This document shows, one piece after another, positions 1 through 8,670 of a DNA stretch of 51,179 bases. A program made the position numbers and the translations under genes. Position 1 is the stretch's first letter; every line of letters starts with the position of its first letter. The notes under the pieces are model-generated. The model had not been told where the DNA came from and did not search any database. It was given only the letters and a program-made list of their open reading frames with translations. Source of the stretch: Bacteroidales bacterium (lineage in GTDB: Bacteria > Bacteroidota > Bacteroidia > Bacteroidales > UBA12077). The DNA is taken from contig JAGXLL010000001.1 in the NCBI GenBank assembly GCA_018334675.1, positions 1 through 51,179 of the forward strand, in the 5' to 3' direction.

Positions 1-603
1 GTGGAAGTGACCGATGCCAATAACTGCGGACCGGTCACCACCGGCGAGATCATCCTGACCCAGCCCGAGCCCGTCGCCATCAATAACATCGATACCACTT
101 TCGTATCGTCCGACGGAGCAGCCGACGCCTCGATCATTGTAGATGCCTCCGGCGGAACACCTCCGCTGTCCTATATTCTCAACCCCGACTCCATCGAGGT
201 GAATGAGACGGGACAATTTACCGGAGTGGCCGCAGACGAGTACCGGGTGGTGGTGACTGACCAGCATGAATGTCAGCCCGACACCAGCGAGGTGATCACC
301 ATTGAAGTGGCCCCGGATACCCGAACCGATGAGCTGGAAGCAGAATATCATCTCAGGATCTATCCGAACCCGGCCGAAAACAGGGTGACCCTCTCCATGA
401 ACATGACCGATATCCGGTCGGATATAAAGGTACACATTCTCAATACCATTGGCCAGCTTCAGCAGGTGATCCGCTTCAAAGGAACCAACCAGGAGATGGT
501 TCGGGAAGTGAACCTGAACGATTACAGGGGAGGTGTGTATGTGCTGAAATTTTTCGACGAAGAGGATTACCTGGGTCAGAGGTTGCTTATAATCAGCCGG
601 TAA
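1..603 (+). CDS. C-terminal part of an exported SprB-like repeat protein with T9SS sorting tail (5' end missing)
   Basis: The frame is open from base 1, so the GTG there is almost certainly internal and the gene begins outside the window. Residues 1-105 look like SprB/adhesin-type beta repeats (VTDANNCGPV, then DASGGTPPLSYIL, then VVVTDQHECQPD). Residues 115-200 form a typical type A T9SS sorting domain: a YPNPAENRVTLSM motif, beta strands, a GGVYVLKF segment and a basic end (LLIISR). Family knowledge says such tails direct export through the Por/T9SS machinery and are cleaved at the cell surface. The protein is therefore inferred to be surface-attached or secreted. A stem-loop terminator follows 26 bp after the stop. 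Similar SprB-like segments occur in the gene that starts at 48424, so the two may be paralogues. Confidence 0.85.
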   Translation: MEVTDANNCGPVTTGEIILTQPEPVAINNIDTTFVSSDGAADASIIVDASGGTPPLSYILNPDSIEVNETGQFTGVAADEYRVVVTDQHECQPDTSEVITIEVAPDTRTDELEAEYHLRIYPNPAENRVTLSMNMTDIRSDIKVHILNTIGQLQQVIRFKGTNQEMVREVNLNDYRGGVYVLKFFDEEDYLGQRLLIISR

Positions 604-629
604 GAAATTTACGGGACCTATACTCAATT

Positions 630-664
630 AAGGCTTTCATTGGAGCGATGAAAGCCTTTTTTAT
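630..664 (+). terminator. Rho-independent terminator after the T9SS-tail gene
   Basis: An 11-bp perfect stem AAGGCTTTCAT / ATGAAAGCCTT (630-640 and 648-658) encloses a 7-nt loop and is followed by a T-rich stretch. It lies between the stop at 603 and purD. Because its right arm contains the upstream ATG at 648, that ATG is unlikely to be the purD start. Confidence 0.85.
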
Positions 665-698
665 TATTTTTGACAAAGAAAGCTATAAAACCACTGCC

Positions 699-1967
699 AT
701 GAATGTACTGATCATTGGATCCGGCGGAAGGGAGCATACCCTGGCCTGGAAGATATCGCAAAGCCCCATGCTCGGCAAGTTGTACATCGCCCCGGGAAAC
801 GGGGGCACCCAATCGGTGGGAGAGAACGTACCCATAGCGGTCAGCGATTTTGAAGGTATCCGCCGGTTTGTGCTCGACAACCAGATCGGTATGGTGGTGG
901 TAGGCCCGGAGCAACCTTTGGTTGACGGCATCGTCGATTTTTTCAAAAATGACCTGGTGTTGAACCGGGTACCCGTGATCGGACCGGAAAAGAGAGGGGC
1001 CCTTTTGGAGGGAAGTAAGGATTATGCCAACCGTTTCATGGATAGATACGGCATCCCCACGGCAAAATTCCGGAGTTTTACGTCGGACAAACAGGAGGAG
1101 GCCCTGGCCTATCTGCGTGGGCTGAGTGCACCCTATGTGTTGAAAGCCGACGGACTGGCAGCCGGCAAAGGGGTTGTGATTGCCCAAACCCTGGAGGAGG
1201 CTGAGCATACACTGAAGGAGTTTTTTGAAGGCAAATTCGGAGAAGCCAGCAAGACGGTGGTGATTGAAGAGTTTCTGGAAGGCAGGGAGCTATCTGCTTT
1301 TATATTGACCGACGGAAAGACTTATAAAGTGTTCCCGCCTGCCAAGGACTACAAGCGGGCAGGAGAAAAGGATACCGGTCCGAATACCGGAGGCATGGGA
1401 GCCCTCTCGCCGGTTCCCTATGCCGATGAGGCTTTCCTGGAGAAGATCCGCCGGGAGATCATCGAGCCCACTATGAATGGCCTGAAGGAGGAGCGGATCG
1501 ATTACAGGGGCTTCCTGTATTTTGGTTTGATGAAGGTAGGTGATCAGCCTTACGTGATCGAATACAACGTGCGCATGGGCGATCCGGAGGCGCAGGTGGT
1601 CATCCCCCGGATGCATTCCGGCCTGCTGGAAGCCATGGATGCAGTGGCCCACCAGCGCCTGGATTCCTACACCCTGGAGCTGGAAGAGGACTATGCCGCC
1701 ACGGTGATCCTGGCCAGCCAGGGTTATCCCGGTAAATATGAAAAGGGCAAACCCATTACACTGCCCGAAGAAAAGAAGGAGGTGCAGGTGTTCCATGCAG
1801 GCACAAAAAAAGAGCATGGAAAGCTGCTAACCGCCGGCGGCAGGGTGATGGCGGTGACAGCCCTGGCAGCCGGTTTCAGCCAGGCCCTTTCTGCCGTTTA
1901 CAGGGAGATAGAAAACATCGATTTTGAAGGTAAGTATTACCGCAAGGATATTGGCCACGACCTGTAA
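699..1967 (+). CDS. purD: Phosphoribosylamine-glycine ligase (GAR synthetase)
   Basis: This cytosolic enzyme joins glycine to 5-phosphoribosylamine using ATP, the second step of de novo purine synthesis. The N-terminus MNVLIIGSGGREHTL is the family's hallmark, and the ATP-grasp body shows KADGLAAGKGVVIA, GPNTGGMGALSPVP and EYNVRMGDPEAQV. From this start the protein has 422 residues, a normal length for PurD. The same frame is open back to an ATG at 648, but that codon sits inside the terminator stem and the extra 17 residues do not look conserved, so 699 is chosen. A DUF6427-like membrane protein starts 11 bp after the stop and is probably co-transcribed. Confidence 0.97.
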   Translation: MNVLIIGSGGREHTLAWKISQSPMLGKLYIAPGNGGTQSVGENVPIAVSDFEGIRRFVLDNQIGMVVVGPEQPLVDGIVDFFKNDLVLNRVPVIGPEKRGALLEGSKDYANRFMDRYGIPTAKFRSFTSDKQEEALAYLRGLSAPYVLKADGLAAGKGVVIAQTLEEAEHTLKEFFEGKFGEASKTVVIEEFLEGRELSAFILTDGKTYKVFPPAKDYKRAGEKDTGPNTGGMGALSPVPYADEAFLEKIRREIIEPTMNGLKEERIDYRGFLYFGLMKVGDQPYVIEYNVRMGDPEAQVVIPRMHSGLLEAMDAVAHQRLDSYTLELEEDYAATVILASQGYPGKYEKGKPITLPEEKKEVQVFHAGTKKEHGKLLTAGGRVMAVTALAAGFSQALSAVYREIENIDFEGKYYRKDIGHDL

Positions 1968-1978
1968 AACCCCAGCGC

Positions 1979-2968
1979 ATGTTACTAAGAGCCGCACGAA
2001 GCAAATCCCCCATCCTGCTTTTCTTTCTTACCCTGATCGTGATCGCGATGTGGTGGTCCGCGTTCTCCGCAGAAGAACTCAGCCGCTTTCATTTTGATCA
2101 GGTACAGATGCCCCTGTACCGCCTTACGATGGGGTGGATAGGCCGGGAGGTGTTTGTCAATACCCTGGTAGCCTTTATTATTCTAATCATCCAGGGATTG
2201 ATCATTCTGCGCTTCAACCAGCAGTATATTTTCATCCCCACCCAAACTTACCTGCAGCCCATCTTTTATTTTTTGATCGCCAGCAGTTTTATCCAGCTTC
2301 AGCAGTACCATCCGGCCCTTCCCGCCGGCCTGTTTATTTTGCTTATGTTGGATCAGTTGTTTGGCAGCTACCGCAAGAGGTACATACTGAACCGTCTGTT
2401 CCTGGCCGGGCTTTTTGCCGGCCTGGCCACCCTTTTTTATGTGCACGCGGTTTATTTCATCTTGCTGATATGGGTGGCCCTGGTGATCCTACGCGCTTTC
2501 AGCCTGCGGGAATGGTTCGTGCCGGTTCTGGGTTTTGCCTTTCCCATGGCCTTCCTGGCCGGATACTTTTTCCTGGCGGATCACACCACGCTGCAGGGAT
2601 TGTGGGAGCTGATCGTGAGTTGTTACGGACAGAATGAAACGGTTACCTACTATGGCCGGGCTTACTATATGTTTTACGGATTCCTGGCCCTCTGGTGGCT
2701 CATGGCTAGCTTCTCCATGCTGGGCAAGATGCACAAGATGAAGATCTACATAAGAAAATACCATGAGATCCTTTGGTGGTTCTTCATCGGAAGCCTGGCA
2801 ATCTTTATTCTGCGCAAAGAAGTGTCGGTGGAGATGCTGTATTTTACCGCCCTGCCTTTATCCTTCCTATTGGCCGACCACATCCACAGCCTCAGGTCGA
2901 GAACCTTTGGAAATGTCTTGTTGCTGATCTTTATCGCCTTGATGGGACTCATTCAATATATGAACTGA
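1979..2968 (+). CDS. Polytopic membrane protein, DUF6427-like
   Basis: The 329-residue protein is almost entirely hydrophobic, with about eight to ten predicted membrane segments beginning at residues 12-28 (ILLFFLTLIVIAMWW). The pattern, including the central LREWFVPVLGFAFPMAFLAG segment, resembles the DUF6427 family of Bacteroidota, which is of unknown function; this assignment rests on memory of the family, not on a search. It begins 11 bp after purD, so the two are probably one transcript. A link to purine synthesis is not implied. No catalytic motif is visible. Confidence 0.75.
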   Translation: MLLRAARSKSPILLFFLTLIVIAMWWSAFSAEELSRFHFDQVQMPLYRLTMGWIGREVFVNTLVAFIILIIQGLIILRFNQQYIFIPTQTYLQPIFYFLIASSFIQLQQYHPALPAGLFILLMLDQLFGSYRKRYILNRLFLAGLFAGLATLFYVHAVYFILLIWVALVILRAFSLREWFVPVLGFAFPMAFLAGYFFLADHTTLQGLWELIVSCYGQNETVTYYGRAYYMFYGFLALWWLMASFSMLGKMHKMKIYIRKYHEILWWFFIGSLAIFILRKEVSVEMLYFTALPLSFLLADHIHSLRSRTFGNVLLLIFIALMGLIQYMN

Positions 2969-3046
2969 TGGGCCCCCGGGTAGCAGAAAATGCCGGTGTA
3001 TGAATCGGGGAAGAACCCCTATGGAAGCAACAGAAATCCGGGTCAT

Positions 3047-3070
3047 AAAAAAACCCCGAAAGAATCGGGG
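3047..3070 (-). terminator. Rho-independent terminator of the ten-gene minus-strand operon
   Basis: Read on the minus strand, CCCCGA-TTCTT-TCGGGG forms a 6-bp G+C-rich stem (3054-3059 with 3065-3070) followed directly by seven T residues. It lies 58 bp beyond the stop of the last gene of the operon. The plus-strand reading has no comparable T tract. Confidence 0.8.
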
Positions 3071-3128
3071 TATAATTTCAAAAACCGGGGCCAACAGGCC
3101 TAAATTTTATCTGAATCGAGAGGCTTCT

Positions 3129-3581
3129 TTATAATTTCTTGACGAAGGAGAGGATCACCACCGCCAGGCCTTCCTTGCCATCCTCAAATTCCACCCACAG
3201 GTGATAGGGTCCTGTCTTTTGACATTTCAGGTCCACCGAATGGAAGATCTTGCCGGTAGCCGGCACGTAATTGGATGCCAGCAGTTTGCTGCTGGAATAT
3301 ACCTTCAGGAGCCCCTTTCCGGGATGGTCCCTGGAGCTGCAGATGGTGAAGCGGTATTGGGTGTTTTTGCGGAGCATGAGCGACTTCTTCTGGGAAGGCG
3401 GATCTTCACCCGGTGCTGCTCCACTGAGCTTAACGGTATAATCTTTCAGGTAGGTTGCATCATCGGCGAGCCCGGTACAGATGTTCACCAGCTCCTCCCC
3501 GGTTTGCGCCTGTGCCGAACGCACATTTGCAAAAGCAAAAGCCAGTATCCCCAGGAAGATGATGATGGTAAGTTTCTTCAT
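3129..3581 (-). CDS. Small secreted protein of unknown function, last gene of the sia/che operon
   Basis: The 150-residue product begins with a clear Sec signal peptide (MKKLTIIIFLGILAFAFA, probable cleavage after SAQA near residue 25). The mature part has three cysteines and alternating hydrophobic stretches (LLKVYSSSKLLASNYV, PYHLWVEFEDGKEGLAVVIL), suggesting a small beta-sandwich in the periplasm or outside. No known family was recognised. It follows the lipoprotein gene with only 3 bp between them and is followed by a terminator, so it is inferred to be the end of the operon. It could be a substrate or partner of the upstream ABC transporter, but nothing in the sequence proves that. Confidence 0.8.
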   Translation of the reverse strand: MKKLTIIIFLGILAFAFANVRSAQAQTGEELVNICTGLADDATYLKDYTVKLSGAAPGEDPPSQKKSLMLRKNTQYRFTICSSRDHPGKGLLKVYSSSKLLASNYVPATGKIFHSVDLKCQKTGPYHLWVEFEDGKEGLAVVILSFVKKL

Positions 3582-3584
3582 ATC

Positions 3585-4493
3585 TTATTGATTGATGATT
3601 TTGTTTCTTATTTCAACCGATTCTTTGATGATCCTCTCCAGCAACTCGTCCGACACATTCACTATGCTCTTTGTGTTCTGCTCGATCACCAGCCGCCCGT
3701 CAACCACTTTACGTGTGGGTTCGCCCTGTTCAATGGTTATTGTGACGTCCTGATAGAGCTGGTGTATGTTTTCGAAGTCTTCTATCAGATTCTTAAAATC
3801 CGGGTCGCTCTCAAAATTGCGCATCAGGATCATCAAATCGCCAAGGATGATCTTTTGTTCACCAATGGCTTCCCTTAGCTCTTCATCCGGCCTGGAACGG
3901 TATACCTGACCCGAGAGGTACAGCCCCTCTATCCACCCGCCGGCTACCATCAGGGTGCTGAGGTTGCTCCTGTTATTCTCCCGCAAATATTGGTCCATTT
4001 GATTGAAGTTGCGCTGGGTAATATACATCAGGGAATCCAGTTCTTCGTTGTTCTTGGCCAGCCGGTGCAGGGTGGCGAAGTCAAAGAACTGACCCACCTT
4101 GATGCTGTTGGCCATCTTCCGGATGGAACTCAGATAATCCAGGGCCACCGTGGTTTTGTTGTACATGTTCAGATACCCCATATCGGCACCATAGACCCCC
4201 AGGATCAATGCCTGCTCGAAGTTGGTGTTGTAGTTGTCCACCTTACCGGCGGGAGCAAGATAATCTTTGGAAAACGGGGCGTTCAGATCTTTGATCAGGG
4301 CCGCCGTTTCAATATGGGAGGAGATGTTTTCGGTGATGTTTTCCATTGCCTCATCGGAGACCTCCAGGACGCCCTTGTTCGCAACTGAGTCGGGTACCTC
4401 AAATTCATCATTGGCCTTTCGATCATTGGAAGATTTGCAGGAAAAAATCAATGGAAGGGCAATCAGGATATATAATAGCAGTTTACCGTTCAT
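3585..4493 (-). CDS. Predicted lipoprotein of unknown function
   Basis: The N-terminus MNGKLLLYILIALPLIFSC is a lipoprotein signal with the lipid-modified cysteine at residue 19. The mature 284 residues are acidic and look mostly alpha-helical (long segments such as LEELRNLIED-like patterns around ADMGYLNMYNKTTVALDYLSS), with a hydrophilic linker after the lipid anchor. No family was recognised with confidence. It starts 33 bp after the transporter fusion gene and ends 3 bp before the small secreted protein, so it is very likely co-transcribed. It is inferred to sit in the periplasmic face of the inner or outer membrane, where it could work with the transporter. Confidence 0.82.
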   Translation of the reverse strand: MNGKLLLYILIALPLIFSCKSSNDRKANDEFEVPDSVANKGVLEVSDEAMENITENISSHIETAALIKDLNAPFSKDYLAPAGKVDNYNTNFEQALILGVYGADMGYLNMYNKTTVALDYLSSIRKMANSIKVGQFFDFATLHRLAKNNEELDSLMYITQRNFNQMDQYLRENNRSNLSTLMVAGGWIEGLYLSGQVYRSRPDEELREAIGEQKIILGDLMILMRNFESDPDFKNLIEDFENIHQLYQDVTITIEQGEPTRKVVDGRLVIEQNTKSIVNVSDELLERIIKESVEIRNKIINQ

Positions 4494-4526
4494 AAGATTC
4501 CAATGACGATTTATACAAAAATAACA

Positions 4527-7500
4527 TTATCGTGTAAATTTAAAAAAATATTGGGATTTACTGAGCAATAATTTTTTAAAATTAACCTTATGCGGGAGGT
4601 TTAGGATCCAGTACAGTACATTGTAGTACAAGGTGACGTAAAGGATGATGGCCATCAAAAAGACCACGGCCACATTGAACCAGAATGTGCTGAAGAAGAC
4701 ACCCATAAAATGTTTCCTGGGTGCAAAGAAGTGGGCGCGGAAATTCAGGAACCCTTCCACTTCCGGGTCGTGATAGATGGGGTCGATGGTCTGGACAAGT
4801 TCGTGGTCATCCTGGATGATCTTGTTTTTCTCAAACACCTTTTTCACCTGGTCGGCCACGCTCTCGTTGTAATACCAGTCTTTTTTCCGCTGGTAGAGCT
4901 TCGGGTTTTTCCCGGTAAGGTATCCCCGCATGTTATCCAGTTTGCGGTTGGCCTGCTGAAACTGATCCTGATAATGCTGATCGAGTTGATCGAGGTAGCT
5001 TCTCGTTTGGCTGAGGGCTTGCTGGTCCACCTCCCCGGGGGTCATCTCCTGCCGGGCGCCGTAGTCCAGCCCGGTGCGTTCCTGTTCTTCACCCAGCTCG
5101 TTGTTTATCAGTTCCAGCTCCTCCCTGGCTTGTCCGTGAAGCCCTCCGTTGTCGCTGGCTAGCAGGTATTTTTCCACCGTGTCCACGCTCTTTTTGAGTT
5201 CGGGGATGTAGTAAACCGTTTTGAAGTTGGCCTGGCTTTCTTTTTTCTTCAGGTCGTAGAAAAAAGCCTCAAAATCGTTGTTTTTATACTGGTTGACCAT
5301 CAATGCCTCGTAGGACCATTTGGTGGGCATGATCTCGGCAATCAGGGGCACTTTTTCCACGCTGGAGATGGAACGGTTCAGTTTGTCGAAGGGGAACATG
5401 GCACCACTGAGGATCATCATGGGGATCATCAGCAGGGGAATGATGATGTAGATGGTGACAGCCGAGTTGAAGCTGGCCGAGATGTTCAGGCCCAGCATGT
5501 TGGCGCACACCGAGGTGATGAACAGCACCAGCCAGTATTCGAAGTACATGTCGCGAATGCCCAGGATGCTGTTGGCGATCACCACAAAAAGGACAGCCTG
5601 TATGGCTGATATAAGGGTTAACATCAGCACCTTGGAGGCCAGGTAGCTTGATTTGCTCAGGTTGAGGAACTGTTCCCTTCTTAGTATTTTGCGGTCGCGG
5701 AAGATCTCCTCGGCGCTCACGGTAAGCCCCAGGAACAGTGCCACGATGATCGACATAAAGATGAAGATGGGGATGTTTTCGTTGAGCCGGAAGATGTATT
5801 GTTCCGATGCGGGATCGGGGATGTAGCGGATGATGTATGAGAGGATGAAAGCCAGTATGGGGGCTTCCAGCAGGTTCAGCGCTACATACTGCTTGTTGCT
5901 GATCTTAGAGAGCATGTCGCGGATGCTATAGATCCTAAACTGGGTGAGCCATTTGGGTAGGTTGGTGCTGGAAGGAGGTTCTTCTGTGACTTCCGGTACG
6001 TGGTTGATGTTCACGTTATCGTGCAGTTTCTCCTCCCATTTCCTGGGCGGCACCTTGCGTTTATCGGTGTATTGTCCGTACTCATCCACCACCCTGGCTT
6101 CCATGATGTTGAAGATGAGCTCGGGGTTCACATTACCACAGGTGGGGCACTCCCCGACATCGCTGTTGATCTGGGCATCCAGCTTCTTGAAGTACATCAC
6201 GCTTTCCACCGGGTTGCCGTAGTAGACCATGTAGCCACCCTCGTCCAGGATGACCATATTGTCGAACATCTTGAAGATCTCGGAGGAGGGTTGATGGATC
6301 ACCACAAAGATCAGCTTGCCTTTGAGGGTCAGCTCGCGGAGCAGGTCCATCACGTTCTCCGAGTCGCGCGATGACAGTCCCGAGGTGGGCTCATCCACGA
6401 AAAGGATGGCAGGTTCGCGGATCAGCTCCAGGGCGATGTTGAGCCTTTTCCTTTGACCGCCGCTGATGAGCTTGTTCATCGGGCTGCCTACCTTCAGGTC
6501 TTTGATCTCACCCAGACCCAGGCTGTAAAGGGTACGGCTGACCAGATCCCGCAGCTCCTGTTCCTCTTTGTCCTTGAACACCAGCTTGGCGTTGTAATAG
6601 AGGTTCTGAAATACCGTGAGCTCCTCGATCAACAGGTCATCCTGCGGGATGTAACCGATCACGCCCTTGAGCTTCTGCTCCTCTTCATGAAGGTTGATGC
6701 CGTTGATCCTTATCTCGCCGGTGGTAGGACAGCTGAGCCCGGCCATTACATTGAGCAGGGTTGTTTTGCCGGCGCCGCTGGCTCCCATGATACCCACCAG
6801 CTTGCCTTGTTTCTCGGAGAAACTGATGTTCCTTAACCCGACGGCTCCGTTGGCGAACTCGTAACCGATGTTGTCGGCCACAAAAGAGAGCTTCAGGGAG
6901 GTCTTATCGGCCAGGTAATGGGCCACCACATCGCTGTAATAGACGGGTTTGCCTTTGGGGAGCTTGATGGAGCCTCCGTGGGCGAAAAGGTAGATCCTTT
7001 TGTTGTTCAGGGGCAGTCCGTTGAGGTAGATCTCCTCATCGCCTGTGTATCGAAGGAAGTAAAGATCGACGGTGCTGATGTGCAATATGAAGATGTTCCC
7101 GTCCAGGTCGCCGCTTTGAATGTGCTTACATTCGGTGCAGGGGTTTTCCTGGTCGTTGATAATAAGGATGTGGGGATCATCCAGCTGCTCTACCTCGTTG
7201 TGTATAACGTAGGTTTCAATGCTGTTGTACTCTTCCTTGCTGATCTTGAAGACTTCTGCCACCGTATTGATGATGGCCATGCGCTGTTCGGTGAACTTGC
7301 GGTCGGCATTGACCAGCTCGAAAAGCCTGAGCAGAACAATCACCTTCTGTTTCTGAGTCAGGGTCTTGTTGATCTTCTTGCACAAGCTCAGGATCCGAAC
7401 CGAATCCTTGACCGAGGTTAATTTGCGCTTGCTGTTCTTCTCATTGTTCGATTCTCCGGTATAACCTGCTTTCTTGTCGAACAGAGCAATGTATTCCTCA

Positions 7501-7631
7501 ATGGCTTCATCATTGAGCTGCTGGGTGAGGAAGTTCAATACATAGTCCCGCTCATTGGTCTCCACACCATCATCCTGTTTGGCAATGATGGCGAAAAGCT
7601 GCATTAAGGCTTTGAGAATCTCTTCACTCAT
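4527..7631 (-). CDS. TerB-FHA-like-ABC ATPase-ABC2 permease fusion (ABCG-type half transporter)
   Basis: The 1034-residue protein has four parts. Residues 1-130 resemble a TerB-like helical domain (LMQLFAIIAKQDDGVETNE). Residues 150-240 look like an FHA-type beta sandwich (DGNIFILHISTVDLYFLRY, EIYLNGLPL) and include a CTEC pair at 165-168. Residues 245-500 are a complete ABC ATPase: Walker A GASGAGKTT (283-291), signature ISGGQ (389-393), Walker B ILFVDEP (409-415), H-loop VIHQPS. A second Cys pair, CPTC, is at 495-498. Residues 570-760 carry an ABC2-type membrane domain; residues 770-975 are a large hydrophilic, coiled insert; a last membrane segment lies near 977-1010. The architecture is of the ABCG half-transporter type, so it probably acts as a dimer. 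The substrate is unknown. The gene follows siaC by 27 bp, which suggests that the partner switch regulates it. Confidence 0.9.
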   Translation of the reverse strand: MSEEILKALMQLFAIIAKQDDGVETNERDYVLNFLTQQLNDEAIEEYIALFDKKAGYTGESNNEKNSKRKLTSVKDSVRILSLCKKINKTLTQKQKVIVLLRLFELVNADRKFTEQRMAIINTVAEVFKISKEEYNSIETYVIHNEVEQLDDPHILIINDQENPCTECKHIQSGDLDGNIFILHISTVDLYFLRYTGDEEIYLNGLPLNNKRIYLFAHGGSIKLPKGKPVYYSDVVAHYLADKTSLKLSFVADNIGYEFANGAVGLRNISFSEKQGKLVGIMGASGAGKTTLLNVMAGLSCPTTGEIRINGINLHEEEQKLKGVIGYIPQDDLLIEELTVFQNLYYNAKLVFKDKEEQELRDLVSRTLYSLGLGEIKDLKVGSPMNKLISGGQRKRLNIALELIREPAILFVDEPTSGLSSRDSENVMDLLRELTLKGKLIFVVIHQPSSEIFKMFDNMVILDEGGYMVYYGNPVESVMYFKKLDAQINSDVGECPTCGNVNPELIFNIMEARVVDEYGQYTDKRKVPPRKWEEKLHDNVNINHVPEVTEEPPSSTNLPKWLTQFRIYSIRDMLSKISNKQYVALNLLEAPILAFILSYIIRYIPDPASEQYIFRLNENIPIFIFMSIIVALFLGLTVSAEEIFRDRKILRREQFLNLSKSSYLASKVLMLTLISAIQAVLFVVIANSILGIRDMYFEYWLVLFITSVCANMLGLNISASFNSAVTIYIIIPLLMIPMMILSGAMFPFDKLNRSISSVEKVPLIAEIMPTKWSYEALMVNQYKNNDFEAFFYDLKKKESQANFKTVYYIPELKKSVDTVEKYLLASDNGGLHGQAREELELINNELGEEQERTGLDYGARQEMTPGEVDQQALSQTRSYLDQLDQHYQDQFQQANRKLDNMRGYLTGKNPKLYQRKKDWYYNESVADQVKKVFEKNKIIQDDHELVQTIDPIYHDPEVEGFLNFRAHFFAPRKHFMGVFFSTFWFNVAVVFLMAIILYVTLYYNVLYWILNLPHKVNFKKLLLSKSQYFFKFTR

Positions 7632-7658
7632 ATGTTAACCGGGATATCTTCTGGGGTT

Positions 7659-8039
7659 TTACAGCACGTAACTGACCTGTTCGAAGGGGACATCCACGAT
7701 GTCGGCATATTCCTCTCCGGCCTCTTCCATGTCCTCGTCATCTTCCGGGTAGTGCCACTTGATCAGTATGTCGTTGCCGTTCTCATACATCTCCTCCAGC
7801 TTCATCAGTATGTCCAGAAGAAGCTTGGATGAGGCGGTATTGAAATAGACCAGCTTGAAGGAGAAAACGGTTTTGGCGTTGGCATTTTCTGCATATTCAT
7901 CGAGCCAGTTGAGGATGGGTTCATAAAAAGTCGTTACATCTTCCGGCAGAGATCGCCCTGATATCTCAAAAATCTCATTTTCCTTGTCCAGGATGACACT
8001 CGGGGTATCGTCTGTTCCTTTTATCTTGATAACTTCCAT
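7659..8039 (-). CDS. siaC: SiaC-family regulatory phosphoprotein (DUF1987)
   Basis: The 126-residue protein matches the SiaC/DUF1987 family, an anti-sigma-antagonist-like switch protein. The conserved YFNTASSK segment is present, with the threonine at residue 68, the position phosphorylated in the Pseudomonas aeruginosa SiaC protein. Family knowledge: SiaB phosphorylates SiaC, the PP2C-type phosphatase SiaA removes the phosphate, and the unphosphorylated form binds an output protein. All three parts are encoded here in order. The C-terminus is very acidic (PEDDEDMEEAGEEY). The downstream transporter fusion is the obvious output candidate by position, since no diguanylate cyclase gene is seen in the operon. 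Confidence 0.9.
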   Translation of the reverse strand: MEVIKIKGTDDTPSVILDKENEIFEISGRSLPEDVTTFYEPILNWLDEYAENANAKTVFSFKLVYFNTASSKLLLDILMKLEEMYENGNDILIKWHYPEDDEDMEEAGEEYADIVDVPFEQVSYVL

Positions 8040-8057
8040 AGCACGTGCTTTTTATAT

Positions 8058-8633
8058 TTAAAGGGTTCTAGAAATAGAAGAAGAAAGAAGGAAAAAGGAG
8101 CTTGTTTCATCGATGGGCAGGAAGTGGTACTCCAACTGGTTCCCTGTTTTCCTGGCAATATCGATAAAGCCCAGTCCGGCTCCGCCTTTCTCCGAGAGCC
8201 TTCCTTCCCGCATTTGTTTCTTATAAAGCTGTTTGAGTCCTTCTTTGTCTAAGCTGTTGATCTCCTCAAGCATTTCGGTCAGCTCCTCGATCTTCCGGTT
8301 TTCTATTACGTTGCCGGTGGTGACATGGTAATCTTCCGATCCTTTGCTGACCATGAAGATGCCGCGGCCGGCGAAAAGGTAATCGTCTGAGCCGAAGGTG
8401 TCGGCATGCTTGGAGATGTTCTGCAAACATTCAACCATGACATGAAAGACTTTTTTCTGGACGGTGTTGGATTCATCCTGCTTGGCCATGTTGGATTCCG
8501 TGAGGGAGGTAAAGGCCTTGGTTATTTGGTGGGTGATTTCACCTTCATAAACCAGGGTGATCTCATGGGCCTTCATGGAGCGGTAGAAATCATAGACAAA
8601 TTCCAAAAAGCCTTTTACATTATGTTTGTCCAT
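8058..8633 (-). CDS. siaB: SiaB-family protein kinase (DUF6272), GHKL-like fold
   Basis: The 191-residue protein has the layout of SiaB, a small serine/threonine kinase related to anti-sigma factors of the GHKL ATPase fold. An N-box-like segment VECLQNISKHA lies near residues 72-82 and a glycine-rich ATP-lid segment SEKGGAGLGFIDIA near 147-160. It is expected to phosphorylate the threonine of the neighbouring SiaC protein in the cytoplasm. It lies 37 bp downstream of the phosphatase gene and 18 bp upstream of siaC. Assignment is from motif and gene order together and is strong. Confidence 0.88.
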   Translation of the reverse strand: MDKHNVKGFLEFVYDFYRSMKAHEITLVYEGEITHQITKAFTSLTESNMAKQDESNTVQKKVFHVMVECLQNISKHADTFGSDDYLFAGRGIFMVSKGSEDYHVTTGNVIENRKIEELTEMLEEINSLDKEGLKQLYKKQMREGRLSEKGGAGLGFIDIARKTGNQLEYHFLPIDETSSFFLLSSSISRTL

Positions 8634-8670
8634 AACAATAGAGCGTGTTTAGTTAAACTTAGTAAATATA

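Noticed and set aside
648-698. Longer purD reading frame starting at an upstream ATG
   Set aside because: The ATG lies in the right arm of a good terminator, and the PurD hallmark N-terminus starts at 699.
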